Assembly (NCBI RefSeq): GCF_036962685.1
Contig: NZ_JBALOP010000002.1
Span: 124,001-188,000 of the forward strand
Direction of reading: 5' to 3'
DNA length: 64,000 nucleotides
Origin: Ferdinandcohnia sp036962685
GTDB taxonomy: Bacteria; Bacillota; Bacilli; Bacillales; Bacillaceae_L
The position numbers were made by a program, and so were the translations under genes. Numbering within the stretch: position 1 is the first letter of the stretch; every line of letters starts with the position of its first letter. This document shows, one piece after another, positions 53,145 to 62,256 of the stretch. A model generated the notes under the pieces. That model was not told the origin of the DNA, searched no databases, and saw only the letters and a program-made list of their open reading frames with translations.

Positions 53145-53149
53145 AACTT

Positions 53150-53899
53150 ATGAAGTCGTTCTTTTTGACAAACCGGGGAAAAGTAAGGCAAATCAATGAG
53201 GATAGCTGTGGTGTTTACTATAACAAGGATGGACAAGTATTAGCTGTCGTGGCCGATGGAATGGGGGGACATTTAGCTGGTGATGTTGCAAGTCATATGA
53301 CAACATCACAGCTTCAGTCCTTCTGGGAAGCAAGTGAAAAAATCACCACTTCCGAATCGGCAGAAGCGTGGCTAAAGGAACATATTTCAAAAATTAATAC
53401 AAATCTTTACACCCATTCGCAAGAAAATGATGAATGCAAGGGTATGGGAACGACTGTTGTTGCCGCAATATGTACGGACCTATACACAACGGTGGCCCAT
53501 ATTGGTGATAGTCGCTGCTATTGTTTAAATAGTCATGGGTTTCAACAAATTACCGAAGATCATTCACTTGTTAATGAACTAGTTCGTTCTGGGCATATTT
53601 CTAAGGAAGATGCAGAGCATCATCCACGCAAAAATGTCGTTTTACGGGCCTTAGGTACGGAAACACTTGTTCAAATGGACTTAAAAACATTAATTTTAGA
53701 TGAAGGCGATATGCTTTTAATATGCTCTGATGGCTTGTCTAATAAAGTCTCGGAGGCTGAATTAAAAAGCATTTTAGTAAGCAACAATTCAATCGAAAAA
53801 AAGTGCGAAGAACTCGTTCAATTGGCAAATGATAATGGTGGAGAAGATAATATCACACTCGTAATCGTGGATTACACGCCTGAAAGTGAGGGCGAATAA
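53150..53899 (+). CDS. prpC: PrpC, PP2C-type Ser/Thr phosphatase
   Basis: PrpC (Stp) is the manganese-dependent phosphatase that opposes PrkC. The product is about 249 residues from ATG 53150 (GAGGTGA upstream); GTG at 53141, overlapping the rlmN stop, is an alternative that adds three residues. PP2C motifs are intact: INEDS, VADGMGGH, GDSRCY, CSDGLSN and GGEDNITLV. It is directly upstream of prkC, its partner kinase. Confidence 0.95.
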   Translation: MKSFFLTNRGKVRQINEDSCGVYYNKDGQVLAVVADGMGGHLAGDVASHMTTSQLQSFWEASEKITTSESAEAWLKEHISKINTNLYTHSQENDECKGMGTTVVAAICTDLYTTVAHIGDSRCYCLNSHGFQQITEDHSLVNELVRSGHISKEDAEHHPRKNVVLRALGTETLVQMDLKTLILDEGDMLLICSDGLSNKVSEAELKSILVSNNSIEKKCEELVQLANDNGGEDNITLVIVDYTPESEGE

Positions 53900-53903
53900 T
53901 TCT

Positions 53904-55865
53904 ATGCTTATTGGAAGACGATTAAGTGGACGCTATAAAATTCTCGAGGTCATTGGTGGAGGCGGGATGGCTAATGTATATCTTGCTCGTGACATCATCC
54001 TTGAAAGAGATGTAGCTATTAAGGTTCTCCGTTTAGATTTTTCAAATGACGAAGAATTTATCAAGCGCTTTAGACGCGAAGCCCATGCGGCAACAAGTTT
54101 GGCACACCCAAATGTTGTAAGCATATATGATGTTGGGGAAGAAGAGGATATTTATTATATCGTAATGGAATATGTGCCTGGCCAAACCTTAAAACAATAC
54201 ATACAGCGAAATGCACCGCTTCATCCAAAAGAAGCGATTAACATTATGTTGCAGCTAACATCTGCGATCACACATGCACACCAAAATCAGATTGTACACC
54301 GTGACATCAAGCCTCAAAATATCTTAATTGATCATGATGGAACAGTTAAGGTAACTGATTTTGGAATAGCAGTTGCACTAAGCTCAACAACCATTACTCA
54401 AACAAACTCTGTGCTAGGTTCGGTTCATTATTTATCGCCAGAACAAGCCCGAGGTGGTATGTCAACACGAAAGTCTGATATCTATTCACTTGGTATTGTT
54501 ATGTTTGAACTTTTGACAGGTCGTGTTCCTTTTGAAGGTGAATCAGCAGTATCCATTGCTTTAAAGCATTTACAATCCGATACACCATCGCCAAAAAGAT
54601 GGAATGCTACAATACCACAAAGTGTTGAAAATATTATTTTAAAAGCAACTGCAAAAGATCCTTTCCATCGCTTTGATTCGGTTGAAGAAATGGAAGAGGA
54701 TTTGCAGACAGCTTTATTTCCAAATCGGTTAAACGAAGAAAAATTTGTAATACCAGATATGGACGATGAAGTGACAAAGGCCATTCCGATTATCAAGGAT
54801 AATATTCCATTCTCTCATGAAACAGTGGTAAGAGACTCGCAGAAGAACACAAATCAGTCTGAGCAGGACGACCTAAAACCAAAGAAAAAGAAGAAGAAAA
54901 ATAAGCTTTTAGTAACGCTTGCAATTATCTTTTTCTTTATCATTGCTGCTGGTGTAGCCGCAGTTACGGTTTTTCCGGCGTTATTCTTACCAAAGGATGT
55001 CGATGTTCCGAATGTTTCAAACATGGACTATGATCGAGCTGTTAACAAATTAAAGGAAGCTGGTTTTAAAATTGGTGACACAATTGAAATCAGTGACCAA
55101 GAAATACAAGAAGGCTATATAGTCCGAACTAATCCTGAAGCTGGAGCCTCAGTAAAAGAAGGTGCCACGATTGATTTATATGAAAGTACCGGTAAAAAGA
55201 AAGTGGCATTTAAGGATTATGTCGGTAAAGATTTCGAGGAAGTTAAAGCCAAATTAGATAAAGAAAATTATTTATATGTGTATCCTGAAGAAGAATATAG
55301 CGACAGTGCGCAAGGAACAATCCTTAAGCAATCAATCGAAGAAGGCGAAGAGGTAGTTCCAGAAGAAACAGAAGTAACTTTTACAATAAGTAAGGGACTT
55401 GAAACTATTAAACTTGCTGATTTATCAAAATATCCAGCAAATGCACTTGATGAATATGCTAATTCAACTGGTTTGAATATCGATTATAAAGAGGAACAAT
55501 ATTCAGATGTGATTCCAGCAGGCCAAGCTATTTCGCAAACACCTGAAAAGGGGGCGGAATTAACAAAGGGTGGTAAGGTCAAAGTAATCATGTCAAAAGG
55601 ACCTGAACCAAAAGAGCCGAAAAACGTTAAGCGTACCATTCCGATTGATTACACGCCTGATGAGGAAGGTAATCCACAACTAGTGAAAATTTATATTCAG
55701 GATGCTGAGCATAAAATCACTCAACTATATAAACAGTTTGAAATTAAAGAAAAAACCTCAATCGAGATTACGTTTGTCATTAATCCTGGTGAAACTGCCT
55801 CATACATGGTGTCGATTGATAATGAACCTTCTCAGAGTGAGGAAATTCCGTATCCTGAAGAATAG
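53904..55865 (+). CDS. prkC: PrkC, PASTA-domain Ser/Thr kinase
   Basis: PrkC is a membrane kinase that senses muropeptides and peptidoglycan, triggers spore germination and phosphorylates translation factors and cell-wall regulators. From ATG at 53904 it is 653 residues. The kinase domain covers about 11-270: glycine loop IGGGGMANV, catalytic Lys 40, HRD 132-134 and DFG 152-154. A Lys-rich stretch precedes one membrane helix (about 335-360). Three extracellular PASTA repeats (about 366-575) and a C-terminal domain of about 75 residues follow. It is co-transcribed with prpC and rsgA. Confidence 0.96.
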   Translation: MLIGRRLSGRYKILEVIGGGGMANVYLARDIILERDVAIKVLRLDFSNDEEFIKRFRREAHAATSLAHPNVVSIYDVGEEEDIYYIVMEYVPGQTLKQYIQRNAPLHPKEAINIMLQLTSAITHAHQNQIVHRDIKPQNILIDHDGTVKVTDFGIAVALSSTTITQTNSVLGSVHYLSPEQARGGMSTRKSDIYSLGIVMFELLTGRVPFEGESAVSIALKHLQSDTPSPKRWNATIPQSVENIILKATAKDPFHRFDSVEEMEEDLQTALFPNRLNEEKFVIPDMDDEVTKAIPIIKDNIPFSHETVVRDSQKNTNQSEQDDLKPKKKKKKNKLLVTLAIIFFFIIAAGVAAVTVFPALFLPKDVDVPNVSNMDYDRAVNKLKEAGFKIGDTIEISDQEIQEGYIVRTNPEAGASVKEGATIDLYESTGKKKVAFKDYVGKDFEEVKAKLDKENYLYVYPEEEYSDSAQGTILKQSIEEGEEVVPEETEVTFTISKGLETIKLADLSKYPANALDEYANSTGLNIDYKEEQYSDVIPAGQAISQTPEKGAELTKGGKVKVIMSKGPEPKEPKNVKRTIPIDYTPDEEGNPQLVKIYIQDAEHKITQLYKQFEIKEKTSIEITFVINPGETASYMVSIDNEPSQSEEIPYPEE

Positions 55866-55903
55866 GTTGTCGTTACGAATGAACTAAAACAAGGAGTGAA
55901 ACT

Positions 55904-56788
55904 ATGCCAGAAGGCAAAATCATAAAAGCGTTAAGCGGTTTTTATTATGTAAAAGACGAAAATGGGGAACTGATTCAATGTCGTGGTAGAGGGGTATTTC
56001 GAAAAAATAAAGTCACCCCCTTGGTAGGCGATAATATTGTTTATCAGGCAGAAAATGAAACCGATGGGTATGTTTTAGAAGTATTGGAACGAAAAAATGA
56101 ATTGGTTCGTCCGCCAATTGCCAATGTTGATCAAGCTATTTTGGTTTTTTCAGCGATTAAACCTGATTTTAGTCCATTGTTGTTAGATCGCTTTCTTGTT
56201 TTAGTTGAATCGAACGATATCGAGCCTATCATTTGTATTAGCAAAACAGATTTAATTTCGGATGATGCGGTTCAAGAAATAGAGAGGTATGCAAGAAACT
56301 ATCAGGAAATCGGCTACCATGTCCTGCTAACGTCTACAAAGGAAAGGGAAGGTCTTGACCAGTTGCTACCGTTATTGGATAATCAAATTTCGGTATTCGC
56401 TGGTCAATCCGGAGTTGGGAAGTCTTCGTTGTTAAATACAATTCGACCAGATTTAGAGTTGAAAACGGATGAAATTTCAACGTCGTTAGGTCGAGGAAAG
56501 CACACAACGAGGCATGTTGAATTAATTGAGGTTGGTAATGGACTTGTTGCGGATACTCCGGGATTTAGTTCATTGGAATTTCTTACAATTGAAGCAGACG
56601 AACTTTCATATTGTTTCCCGGAAATCTATAAAGCGGGAGCCAATTGCAAATTTCGTGGCTGCACACATATTTCTGAGCCGAAGTGTGCTGTCAGACATGG
56701 AGTTGAAGACGGTAGTATTGAACAATTTCGTTATGATCACTATGTAAGTTTTTATGAAGAAATAAAGGAAAGAAAGCCGAGGTATTAA
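55904..56788 (+). CDS. rsgA: RsgA (CpgA/YloQ), circularly permuted ribosome-assembly GTPase
   Basis: RsgA matures the 30S subunit; the B. subtilis homologue is phosphorylated by PrkC, which fits the neighbouring gene. The product is 294 residues. An OB fold (about 1-65) is followed by permuted G motifs: G4 SKTD (113-116), then G1 GQSGVGKS (167-174), then G3 DTPG (217-220). A C-terminal zinc site uses Cys 248, Cys 253, His 255 and Cys 261. It lies 38 bases after prkC. Confidence 0.96.
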   Translation: MPEGKIIKALSGFYYVKDENGELIQCRGRGVFRKNKVTPLVGDNIVYQAENETDGYVLEVLERKNELVRPPIANVDQAILVFSAIKPDFSPLLLDRFLVLVESNDIEPIICISKTDLISDDAVQEIERYARNYQEIGYHVLLTSTKEREGLDQLLPLLDNQISVFAGQSGVGKSSLLNTIRPDLELKTDEISTSLGRGKHTTRHVELIEVGNGLVADTPGFSSLEFLTIEADELSYCFPEIYKAGANCKFRGCTHISEPKCAVRHGVEDGSIEQFRYDHYVSFYEEIKERKPRY

Positions 56789-56790
56789 CC

Positions 56791-57438
56791 ATGATTAAAA
56801 TTGCACCATCCATTCTTTCAGCAGATTTTGCAAAGCTTGGAGAAGAGATCAAGGATGTTGAAAATGGGGGAGCAGACTATATTCATGTAGATGTCATGGA
56901 TGGTCACTTTGTTCCAAATATTACAATCGGTCCACTTATCGTAGAAGCGATTCGACCGATTACTAAATTACCATTAGATGTTCATTTAATGATTGAAAAT
57001 CCTGACCAATATATTCCGACCTTTGCAAAAGCTGGGGCAGATTTTTTAACGGTACATGTTGAGGCATGTCCGCATCTTCATCGTACCATTCAGTTAATTA
57101 AATCTCATGGTGTTAAAGCTGGTGTTGTATTAAACCCGGCAACTCCTGTTGATACGATTAAGCATGTAATTGAGGATATTGATTTAGTGCTGTTAATGAC
57201 TGTAAATCCTGGATTTGGCGGGCAAAAGTTCATCCATTCTGTTCTTCCTAAAATCCAAGAAGTTGCGCAAATGGTGAAAGATAAGAACTTGAAGGTTGAA
57301 ATTGAAGTTGACGGTGGAGTCAATGAAGAAACAGCAAAACTTTGCGTCGATGCTGGTGCAAATGTCCTAGTTGCCGGGTCAGCCGTTTATAATCAAGAAG
57401 ATCGTAAATCAGCTATTGAAAAAATCCGTAATTTGTAA
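56791..57438 (+). CDS. rpe: Rpe, ribulose-phosphate 3-epimerase
   Basis: Rpe interconverts ribulose 5-phosphate and xylulose 5-phosphate in the pentose phosphate pathway. The product is 215 residues, a TIM barrel with metal ligands in HVDVMDGHFVPN and DVHLMI. Phosphate-site motifs VNPGFGGQKF and EVDGGVN are present. It is two bases after rsgA. In B. subtilis thiN (yloS) follows; here a terminator and spoVM follow instead. Confidence 0.97.
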   Translation: MIKIAPSILSADFAKLGEEIKDVENGGADYIHVDVMDGHFVPNITIGPLIVEAIRPITKLPLDVHLMIENPDQYIPTFAKAGADFLTVHVEACPHLHRTIQLIKSHGVKAGVVLNPATPVDTIKHVIEDIDLVLLMTVNPGFGGQKFIHSVLPKIQEVAQMVKDKNLKVEIEVDGGVNEETAKLCVDAGANVLVAGSAVYNQEDRKSAIEKIRNL

Positions 57439-57440
57439 AA

Positions 57441-57470
57441 AAGAGCAGAAATCTCTGCTCTTTTTTTCTA
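57441..57470 (+). terminator. Terminator after rpe
   Basis: AGAGCAGA pairs with TCTGCTCT around a four-base loop and is followed by T7C. Confidence 0.92.
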
Positions 57471-57629
57471 TGGTTTTATTGCATATTTTTTCTTAGTGCG
57501 TACTATGAATTAGTAATGAACTTCATTTGAATTGTACTTTTTTTAATCAATTAGGCATAAGAATATTTTAAGTAGGTTTACATGATTTTGCTTTTATTAA
57601 TATGTACTATGGTACTATTTTTTTACATT

Positions 57630-57660
57630 TGAATATTATTAATAAGGTAGACTGTACGAT
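57630..57660 (+). promoter_or_regulatory. Candidate SigE promoter of spoVM
   Basis: TGAATATT (57630-57637) and TGTACGAT (57653-57660), 15 bases apart, partly match the SigE -35 and -10. The -10 agrees at only five of eight positions. SigE control of spoVM is established in B. subtilis. Confidence 0.35.
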
Positions 57661-57701
57661 TTCAATGAAAGTACGTGGATATTGCATTGAGGAGGGAAAG
57701 T

Positions 57702-57782
57702 ATGAAATTTTATACAATTAAGTTACCAAGGTTCTTAGGTGGTATCGTCCGTGCGATGCTAGGGTCATTTAAAAAAGGATAA
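57702..57782 (+). CDS. spoVM: SpoVM, 26-residue spore coat-localisation peptide
   Basis: SpoVM is an amphipathic peptide that binds the convex outer forespore membrane and recruits SpoIVA to build the coat basement layer. The frame encodes 26 residues starting MKFYTIKLPRFLGG and ending SFKKG, differing from the B. subtilis peptide at only a few positions; Pro 9 is kept. GAGGAGGG lies about six bases before the ATG. It is flanked by its own terminator and stands between rpe and rpmB as expected. Confidence 0.95.
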   Translation: MKFYTIKLPRFLGGIVRAMLGSFKKG

Positions 57783-57813
57783 AAAAAGCACCGACCTTAG
57801 GTGCTTTTTTTTG
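57783..57813 (+). terminator. Terminator after spoVM
   Basis: AAAGCACC pairs with GGTGCTTT around a seven-base loop; eight T residues end the structure. Confidence 0.9.
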
Positions 57814-57824
57814 TGCAAATTTTT

Positions 57825-57847
57825 AGCTCTTACATAGTGTAAGAGCT
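57825..57847 (-). terminator. Terminator of rpmB (minus strand)
   Basis: AGCTCTTACA and TGTAAGAGCT pair around three bases. On the minus strand it follows the rpmB stop, with AAAAATTTG after it rather than a T-tract, so efficiency is uncertain. Confidence 0.55.
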
Positions 57848-57862
57848 AAGCGTTTTTCTTTA

Positions 57863-58051
57863 TTACACGCGTTCTACTTTACCAGATTTTAATGCTCTTG
57901 CAGAAACGTATACGCGTTTTGGTTTACCGTCAACTAAGATACGAACTTTTTGTAGGTTAGCTCCCCATGTACGCTTATTAGCGTTCATTGCGTGGGAACG
58001 AGCGTTACCAGTAGTAGTTTTTCTACCTGTTATTACACATTTACGTGCCAT
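57863..58051 (-). CDS. rpmB: RpmB, ribosomal protein L28
   Basis: L28 is a large-subunit ribosomal protein. From the ATG at 58051 (GGAGGG upstream on the minus strand) it is 62 residues, the normal length, with MARKCVITGRKTTTGN and NKRTWGANLQKV. A longer in-frame extension upstream to 58156 would add 35 non-conserved residues and is rejected. It has one N-terminal Cys and no second zinc pair. It is transcribed against spoVM and away from yloU, as in B. subtilis. Confidence 0.97.
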   Translation of the reverse strand: MARKCVITGRKTTTGNARSHAMNANKRTWGANLQKVRILVDGKPKRVYVSARALKSGKVERV

Positions 58052-58323
58052 TCTATTTCCCTCCTTACATGCACAGCAACAATCAAACATAATCGCTTTC
58101 TTCATAGAAATACTTATATAATTTATCATAACTAATGCGATATTGCAATACTTCAAAGCTGTGCTTTAAAGGAAAAATACTTGTCAAGACATAGAAATTT
58201 TAAAAAGCTATATAATAAAAGGTAATGAATCCACACGGCAAACCTGATAATTACTTTTAAAATATGCGACATTATAGTAAAATGACTGTAGCCAAGGTGA
58301 ACAAATAAAAGGGGGAGACTTTC

Positions 58324-58686
58324 ATGTCCATCGAATTAAAAACGAAGTACGGACAAATTGATATATCGAACGATGTAATTGCAACGGTTGCTGGAGGAGC
58401 CGCGATTGATTGTTACGGGATCGTCGGAATGGCTTCTAGAAAGCAAATTAAAGATGGTATTTCTGAACTTTTACGTAAAGAAAATTTTGCTCGTGGTATT
58501 GTTGTTCGTCAGGAAAACGATGAAGTGCATATCGACATGTACATAATTGTAAGTTATGGCACAAAAATTTCTGAGGTTGCCCACAATGTTCAATCTAAGG
58601 TGAAATATACATTAGACCAAACAGTAGGACTTGCTGCTAGCTCGGTTAATATTTACGTGCAAGGAGTTCGTGTAACGAACCCATAA
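58324..58686 (+). CDS. yloU: YloU, Asp23/Gls24-family protein
   Basis: This is a 120-residue Asp23/Gls24 (DUF322) protein. Relatives are envelope-stress or membrane-associated proteins, and the gene is linked to fakA in many Firmicutes; its exact job is unknown. Family segments are ISNDVIATVAGGAAIDCYG, VHIDMYIIVSYG and VNIYVQGVRV. AAAGGGGGAG precedes the ATG. It is 16 bases before fakA. Confidence 0.92.
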   Translation: MSIELKTKYGQIDISNDVIATVAGGAAIDCYGIVGMASRKQIKDGISELLRKENFARGIVVRQENDEVHIDMYIIVSYGTKISEVAHNVQSKVKYTLDQTVGLAASSVNIYVQGVRVTNP

Positions 58687-58702
58687 AGAGGAGGAAAATT
58701 GA

Positions 58703-60385
58703 GTGTCAATTACTACATTAGATGGAAAACGTTTTGCAAAAATGGTGTTATTAGGTGCTACTCATTTATCTAATAACGCAAAAATGGTTGATGCCCTTAA
58801 CGTTTTCCCTGTTCCAGATGGTGATACAGGAACGAATATGAATCTTTCCATGACATCTGGTGCAAAGGAAGTAAAAAATAATGTTAGCCCACATATTGGA
58901 AAGGTCGGATCATCCTTAGCGCGAGGACTATTGATGGGTGCACGCGGTAACTCTGGTGTTATCCTATCTCAGCTTTTCAGAGGCTTTTCAAAGGCGATCG
59001 AACAAAAGGAAACGTTGAGTGCTGGTGAATTTGCCCACGCTTTTGAATTGGGTGTGGAGACAGCATATAAAGCTGTAATGAAACCAGTTGAAGGAACAAT
59101 ATTAACAGTTGCAAAAGATGCTGCAAAGCGAGCGGTTGCTGTTGCGAACAATGAGACAAACATCATCGTTGTGATGGAAGAGCTTGTAAAAGAAGCTAAA
59201 GCCTCATTAAATCGTACACCTGATCTACTACCTGTATTAAAGGAAGTTGGGGTTGTAGATAGTGGCGGTCAAGGATTATTGCTTGTTTACGAAGGATTCC
59301 TAGCAGAATTAAAAGGTGAAACAATCGAAAATATGTCAATTGCAGAACCATCGATGAATGAACTTGTGAATGCTGAACATCACAAAAGTGTTCAAAGTCA
59401 TATGAGTACAGAGGATATCGTATTCGGTTACTGTACAGAATTCATGGTTAAGTTTGAACAAGAAAAAACAAGCAAGCATCCATTTTCTGAAGAACAGTTC
59501 CGAAATGATTTAAGTCATTACGGTGATTCATTATTAGTTATTTCTGACGATGATATTGTGAAAGTACATATCCATTCTGAGCAGCCTGGTGAGGTTTTAT
59601 CATATGGCCAACGATATGGTAGCTTAGTCCAGATGAAGATTGAGAATATGCGTGAGCAACATACGGCCATTTTAAATGAAGAGGAAGCACATGCTCCAGT
59701 ACAAGAGAAACGTAACAAAGAAAAAGAGAAATATGCGATCATCACTGTTGCGATGGGTTCAGGAATTACGGATTTATTTAAGAGTATCGGGGCTCATGTT
59801 GTTATTGAGGGTGGACAAACGATGAATCCAAGTACTGAGGATTTTGTTAAAGCAATTGAATCAGTACATGCTGAAAACTTTATCATTCTCCCTAATAACA
59901 AAAATATTATTATGGCAGCTGAACAGGCAGCTTCTGTCGTTGATGGAAATGTAATAGTGGTTCCTTCACGGACTGTACCTCAAGGGATGTCTGCATTACT
60001 TGCATTTAATCCTTCTGGAGAATTGGAAGTAAATCAGACTACCATGACAGGCGCACTAAGTAATGTAAAAACAGGTCAAATCACATTTGCGGTACGTGAT
60101 ACCAATATTGATGGAATCGACATTGCTAAGGATGACTTCATGGGAATTGCAGATGGAAAAATTGTCGTAACAGATAAGGATAAGCTAAAAGCCGCAAAAG
60201 ACCTTTTAGCTAAGATAATTTCCGATGATGACGATGAAATCGTGACTATTATTTATGGTCAGGATACTTCAGAAGTTGAGGTTAATGCCATTGTGCAATA
60301 TCTTGAAGAAGAGTATGAAGATTTTGAGGTTGAAGCACATAATGGTGAGCAGCCACTTTACTCATTTATTTTCTCAGTTGAATAA
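58703..60385 (+). CDS. fakA: FakA (YloV), fatty acid kinase catalytic subunit
   Basis: FakA phosphorylates exogenous fatty acids bound to FakB proteins. The product is 560 residues. The N-terminal DhaL-type ATP-binding domain (about residues 1-200) has PVPDGDTGTNMNLSM and GARGNSGVILSQLFRG. A middle domain and a C-terminal DegV-like FakA domain follow (NFIILPNNKNIIMAAEQA, in part). Start GTG 58703 with GAGGAGG upstream. No fakB is in the window. Confidence 0.94.
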   Translation: MSITTLDGKRFAKMVLLGATHLSNNAKMVDALNVFPVPDGDTGTNMNLSMTSGAKEVKNNVSPHIGKVGSSLARGLLMGARGNSGVILSQLFRGFSKAIEQKETLSAGEFAHAFELGVETAYKAVMKPVEGTILTVAKDAAKRAVAVANNETNIIVVMEELVKEAKASLNRTPDLLPVLKEVGVVDSGGQGLLLVYEGFLAELKGETIENMSIAEPSMNELVNAEHHKSVQSHMSTEDIVFGYCTEFMVKFEQEKTSKHPFSEEQFRNDLSHYGDSLLVISDDDIVKVHIHSEQPGEVLSYGQRYGSLVQMKIENMREQHTAILNEEEAHAPVQEKRNKEKEKYAIITVAMGSGITDLFKSIGAHVVIEGGQTMNPSTEDFVKAIESVHAENFIILPNNKNIIMAAEQAASVVDGNVIVVPSRTVPQGMSALLAFNPSGELEVNQTTMTGALSNVKTGQITFAVRDTNIDGIDIAKDDFMGIADGKIVVTDKDKLKAAKDLLAKIISDDDDEIVTIIYGQDTSEVEVNAIVQYLEEEYEDFEVEAHNGEQPLYSFIFSVE

Positions 60386-60391
60386 GGCTTT

Positions 60392-60421
60392 GAAATAGAA
60401 GGGATTTATCCCTTCTATTTC
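60392..60421 (+). terminator. Strong hairpin after fakA without a T-tract
   Basis: GAAATAGAAGGGA pairs perfectly with TCCCTTCTATTTC around four bases. The sequence that follows (AATGTTTGG) is not a T-tract, so it may stabilise the mRNA end or act with a factor. Confidence 0.45.
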
Positions 60422-60534
60422 AATGTTTGGGGACAATTTCCTGTAGATAAAAAAGTTATAGACAAATAGAGTAATATGTAGGAACACAGTTTGAACTTAC
60501 TCCATAATTCTATAGTAAGTAGGGGGGAGAATAT

Positions 60535-61197
60535 ATGAAGTTTAGAAGTGTTTTTGATATTATTGGTCCAGTTATGATTGGTCCTTCAAGCTCACATACA
60601 GCGGGGGCAGCTCGTATTGGAAGGGTTGCGCGAAGCTTGTTTGGTCGCGAACCAAAATGGGCAAATATCTCCTTCTATGGGTCATTTGCCGAGACATATA
60701 AGGGCCACGGAACAGATGTTGCAATCATAGGTGGATTGCTTGATTTTGATACATTTGATGAAAGAATTAAAACTTCATTGGAAATCGCCAAAGAAGCAGG
60801 TATGCAGATAAAGTTCATTGAAGAGGAAGCTATTCCAGAGCACCCTAATACAGCTCGAGTTTCGATTGGTGATGATGAGGGGGAATTAGAGCTTGTTGGT
60901 ATTTCTATAGGTGGCGGAAAAATTGAAATTACCGAATTAAATGGGTTTCAGCTTCGTCTGTCTGGAAATCATCCTGCCATTCTTGTTGTCCACAATGACC
61001 GCTATGGTGCGATTGCAGGTGTTGCGAATGTGCTTGCGAAATACGCCATCAATATCGGACATATGGAAGTTGCGCGGAAAGAAAAAGGGATGCAAGCTCT
61101 CATGACAATTGAAGTGGATCAAAATATCGACGAGCAGGTTTTAGATGAACTATCTACCTTACCCAATATCTTAAAGGTAGCTAAAATTGTCGACTAA
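60535..61197 (+). CDS. sdaAB: SdaAB, L-serine dehydratase beta subunit
   Basis: This is the beta chain of the two-subunit iron-sulfur L-serine dehydratase, which deaminates serine to pyruvate. The product is 220 residues. The N-terminal dehydratase beta domain has IGPVMIGPSSSHTAGAARIG. A C-terminal ACT domain (about residues 145-220) begins near HPAILVVHNDRYGAIAGV. It is followed by the alpha subunit gene, from which it is separated by a family B repeat. Confidence 0.95.
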   Translation: MKFRSVFDIIGPVMIGPSSSHTAGAARIGRVARSLFGREPKWANISFYGSFAETYKGHGTDVAIIGGLLDFDTFDERIKTSLEIAKEAGMQIKFIEEEAIPEHPNTARVSIGDDEGELELVGISIGGGKIEITELNGFQLRLSGNHPAILVVHNDRYGAIAGVANVLAKYAINIGHMEVARKEKGMQALMTIEVDQNIDEQVLDELSTLPNILKVAKIVD

Positions 61198-61231
61198 GTA
61201 TCATTTTTAAAACGTTTTCTACTTTTAATCA

Positions 61232-61353
61232 TGTCTAGCTCCAGGCGCCATCGGCTCTCGGGTCTTAGCCAATCGCTTCGGAAGGTAAAATGAACCTTCT
61301 GTCAGCGCTTGTCTTATGCTTGTCACCGATAGGCGGGCGCCTTACGCTTTTCT
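61232..61353 (+). repeat. Family B intergenic repeat, short form, copy B2
   Basis: It starts TGTCTAGCT and ends CGCTTTTCT like B1, and is alignable with it over its whole length. GGCGCCATCGG near the left end pairs with CCGAT...GGGCGCC near the right, and GAAGGT with ACCTTC in the centre. It separates sdaAB from sdaAA. Confidence 0.85.
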
Positions 61354-61368
61354 TACAGGAGGGTTTTT

Positions 61369-62256
61369 ATGTTTCGTAATGTTGCTGAGTTAGTAGAACT
61401 TGCTACTACTAAAAATATGAAAATAGCAGATGTGATGATTGAACAGGAAAGTGAAGTAACGGGAAAAAGCCGTGAAGAAATCATCGCTCAAATGGAACGA
61501 AATCTAGAAGTCATGGAGAAAGCCGTCGAAAGAGGACTAGCTGGCGTTTCATCTCATTCTGGTTTAACAGGCGGAGATGCCGTTCTGTTACAGAATTATA
61601 TAAAAAAGGGAAACTTCTTAACTGGTAAAACAGTTTTAGATGCTGTCAGTAAGGCGGTAGCAACAAATGAAGTTAATGCAGCGATGGGAACAATTTGTGC
61701 AACACCTACTGCTGGTTCCGCTGGTGTTGTTCCAGGAACATTGTTCGCTGTGAAGGAAAAATTGAATCCCACAAAAGATGAAATGGTTCAGTTTTTATTT
61801 ACAGCTGGTGCATTTGGATTTGTTGTTGCCAACAACGCATCGATTTCAGGTGCTGCAGGTGGCTGCCAAGCAGAAGTTGGTTCAGCTGCTGGAATGGCTG
61901 CAGCGGCAATTGTCGAAATGGCAGGAGGTACTCCGCAGCAATCTGCTGAAGCAATGGCAATTACGTTAAAAAACATGCTTGGGCTTGTCTGTGATCCAGT
62001 CGCTGGGCTTGTCGAGGTACCATGTGTAAAGCGTAATGCAATGGGGGCAGCAAATGCAATGGTTGCCGCAGATATGGCATTAGCTGGTGTTACAAGTCGA
62101 ATTCCATGTGATGAAGTAATCGATGCAATGTATAGAATAGGTCAAACAATGCCAACGGCGTTAAAAGAAACTGCTCGAGGAGGGCTAGCGGCAACCCCGA
62201 CAGGTCGTGCACTTGAGGCAAAGATCTTTGGGATTTCGCTAAACAAAGGTGAATAG
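61369..62256 (+). CDS. sdaAA: SdaAA, L-serine dehydratase alpha subunit
   Basis: This is the alpha chain, with the oxygen-labile [4Fe-4S] cluster that binds serine. The product is 295 residues. Motifs include SSHSGLTGGDAV, CATPTAGSAGVVPGTL, GAAGGCQAEVGSA and LVCDPVAGLVEVPC; the Cys residues in the last three are the probable cluster ligands. ACAGGAGGG precedes the ATG. It overlaps recG by eight bases. Confidence 0.95.
   Translation: MFRNVAELVELATTKNMKIADVMIEQESEVTGKSREEIIAQMERNLEVMEKAVERGLAGVSSHSGLTGGDAVLLQNYIKKGNFLTGKTVLDAVSKAVATNEVNAAMGTICATPTAGSAGVVPGTLFAVKEKLNPTKDEMVQFLFTAGAFGFVVANNASISGAAGGCQAEVGSAAGMAAAAIVEMAGGTPQQSAEAMAITLKNMLGLVCDPVAGLVEVPCVKRNAMGAANAMVAADMALAGVTSRIPCDEVIDAMYRIGQTMPTALKETARGGLAATPTGRALEAKIFGISLNKGE

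Noticed and set aside
58052..58156. N-terminal extension of L28 on the minus strand
   Set aside because: L28 is 62 residues in Bacillus, and GGAGGG stands right before the internal ATG at 58051.
6184..61353. Insertion sequence with transposase
   Set aside because: None of the repeats contains a transposase frame, and no convincing target duplications were seen at their edges.
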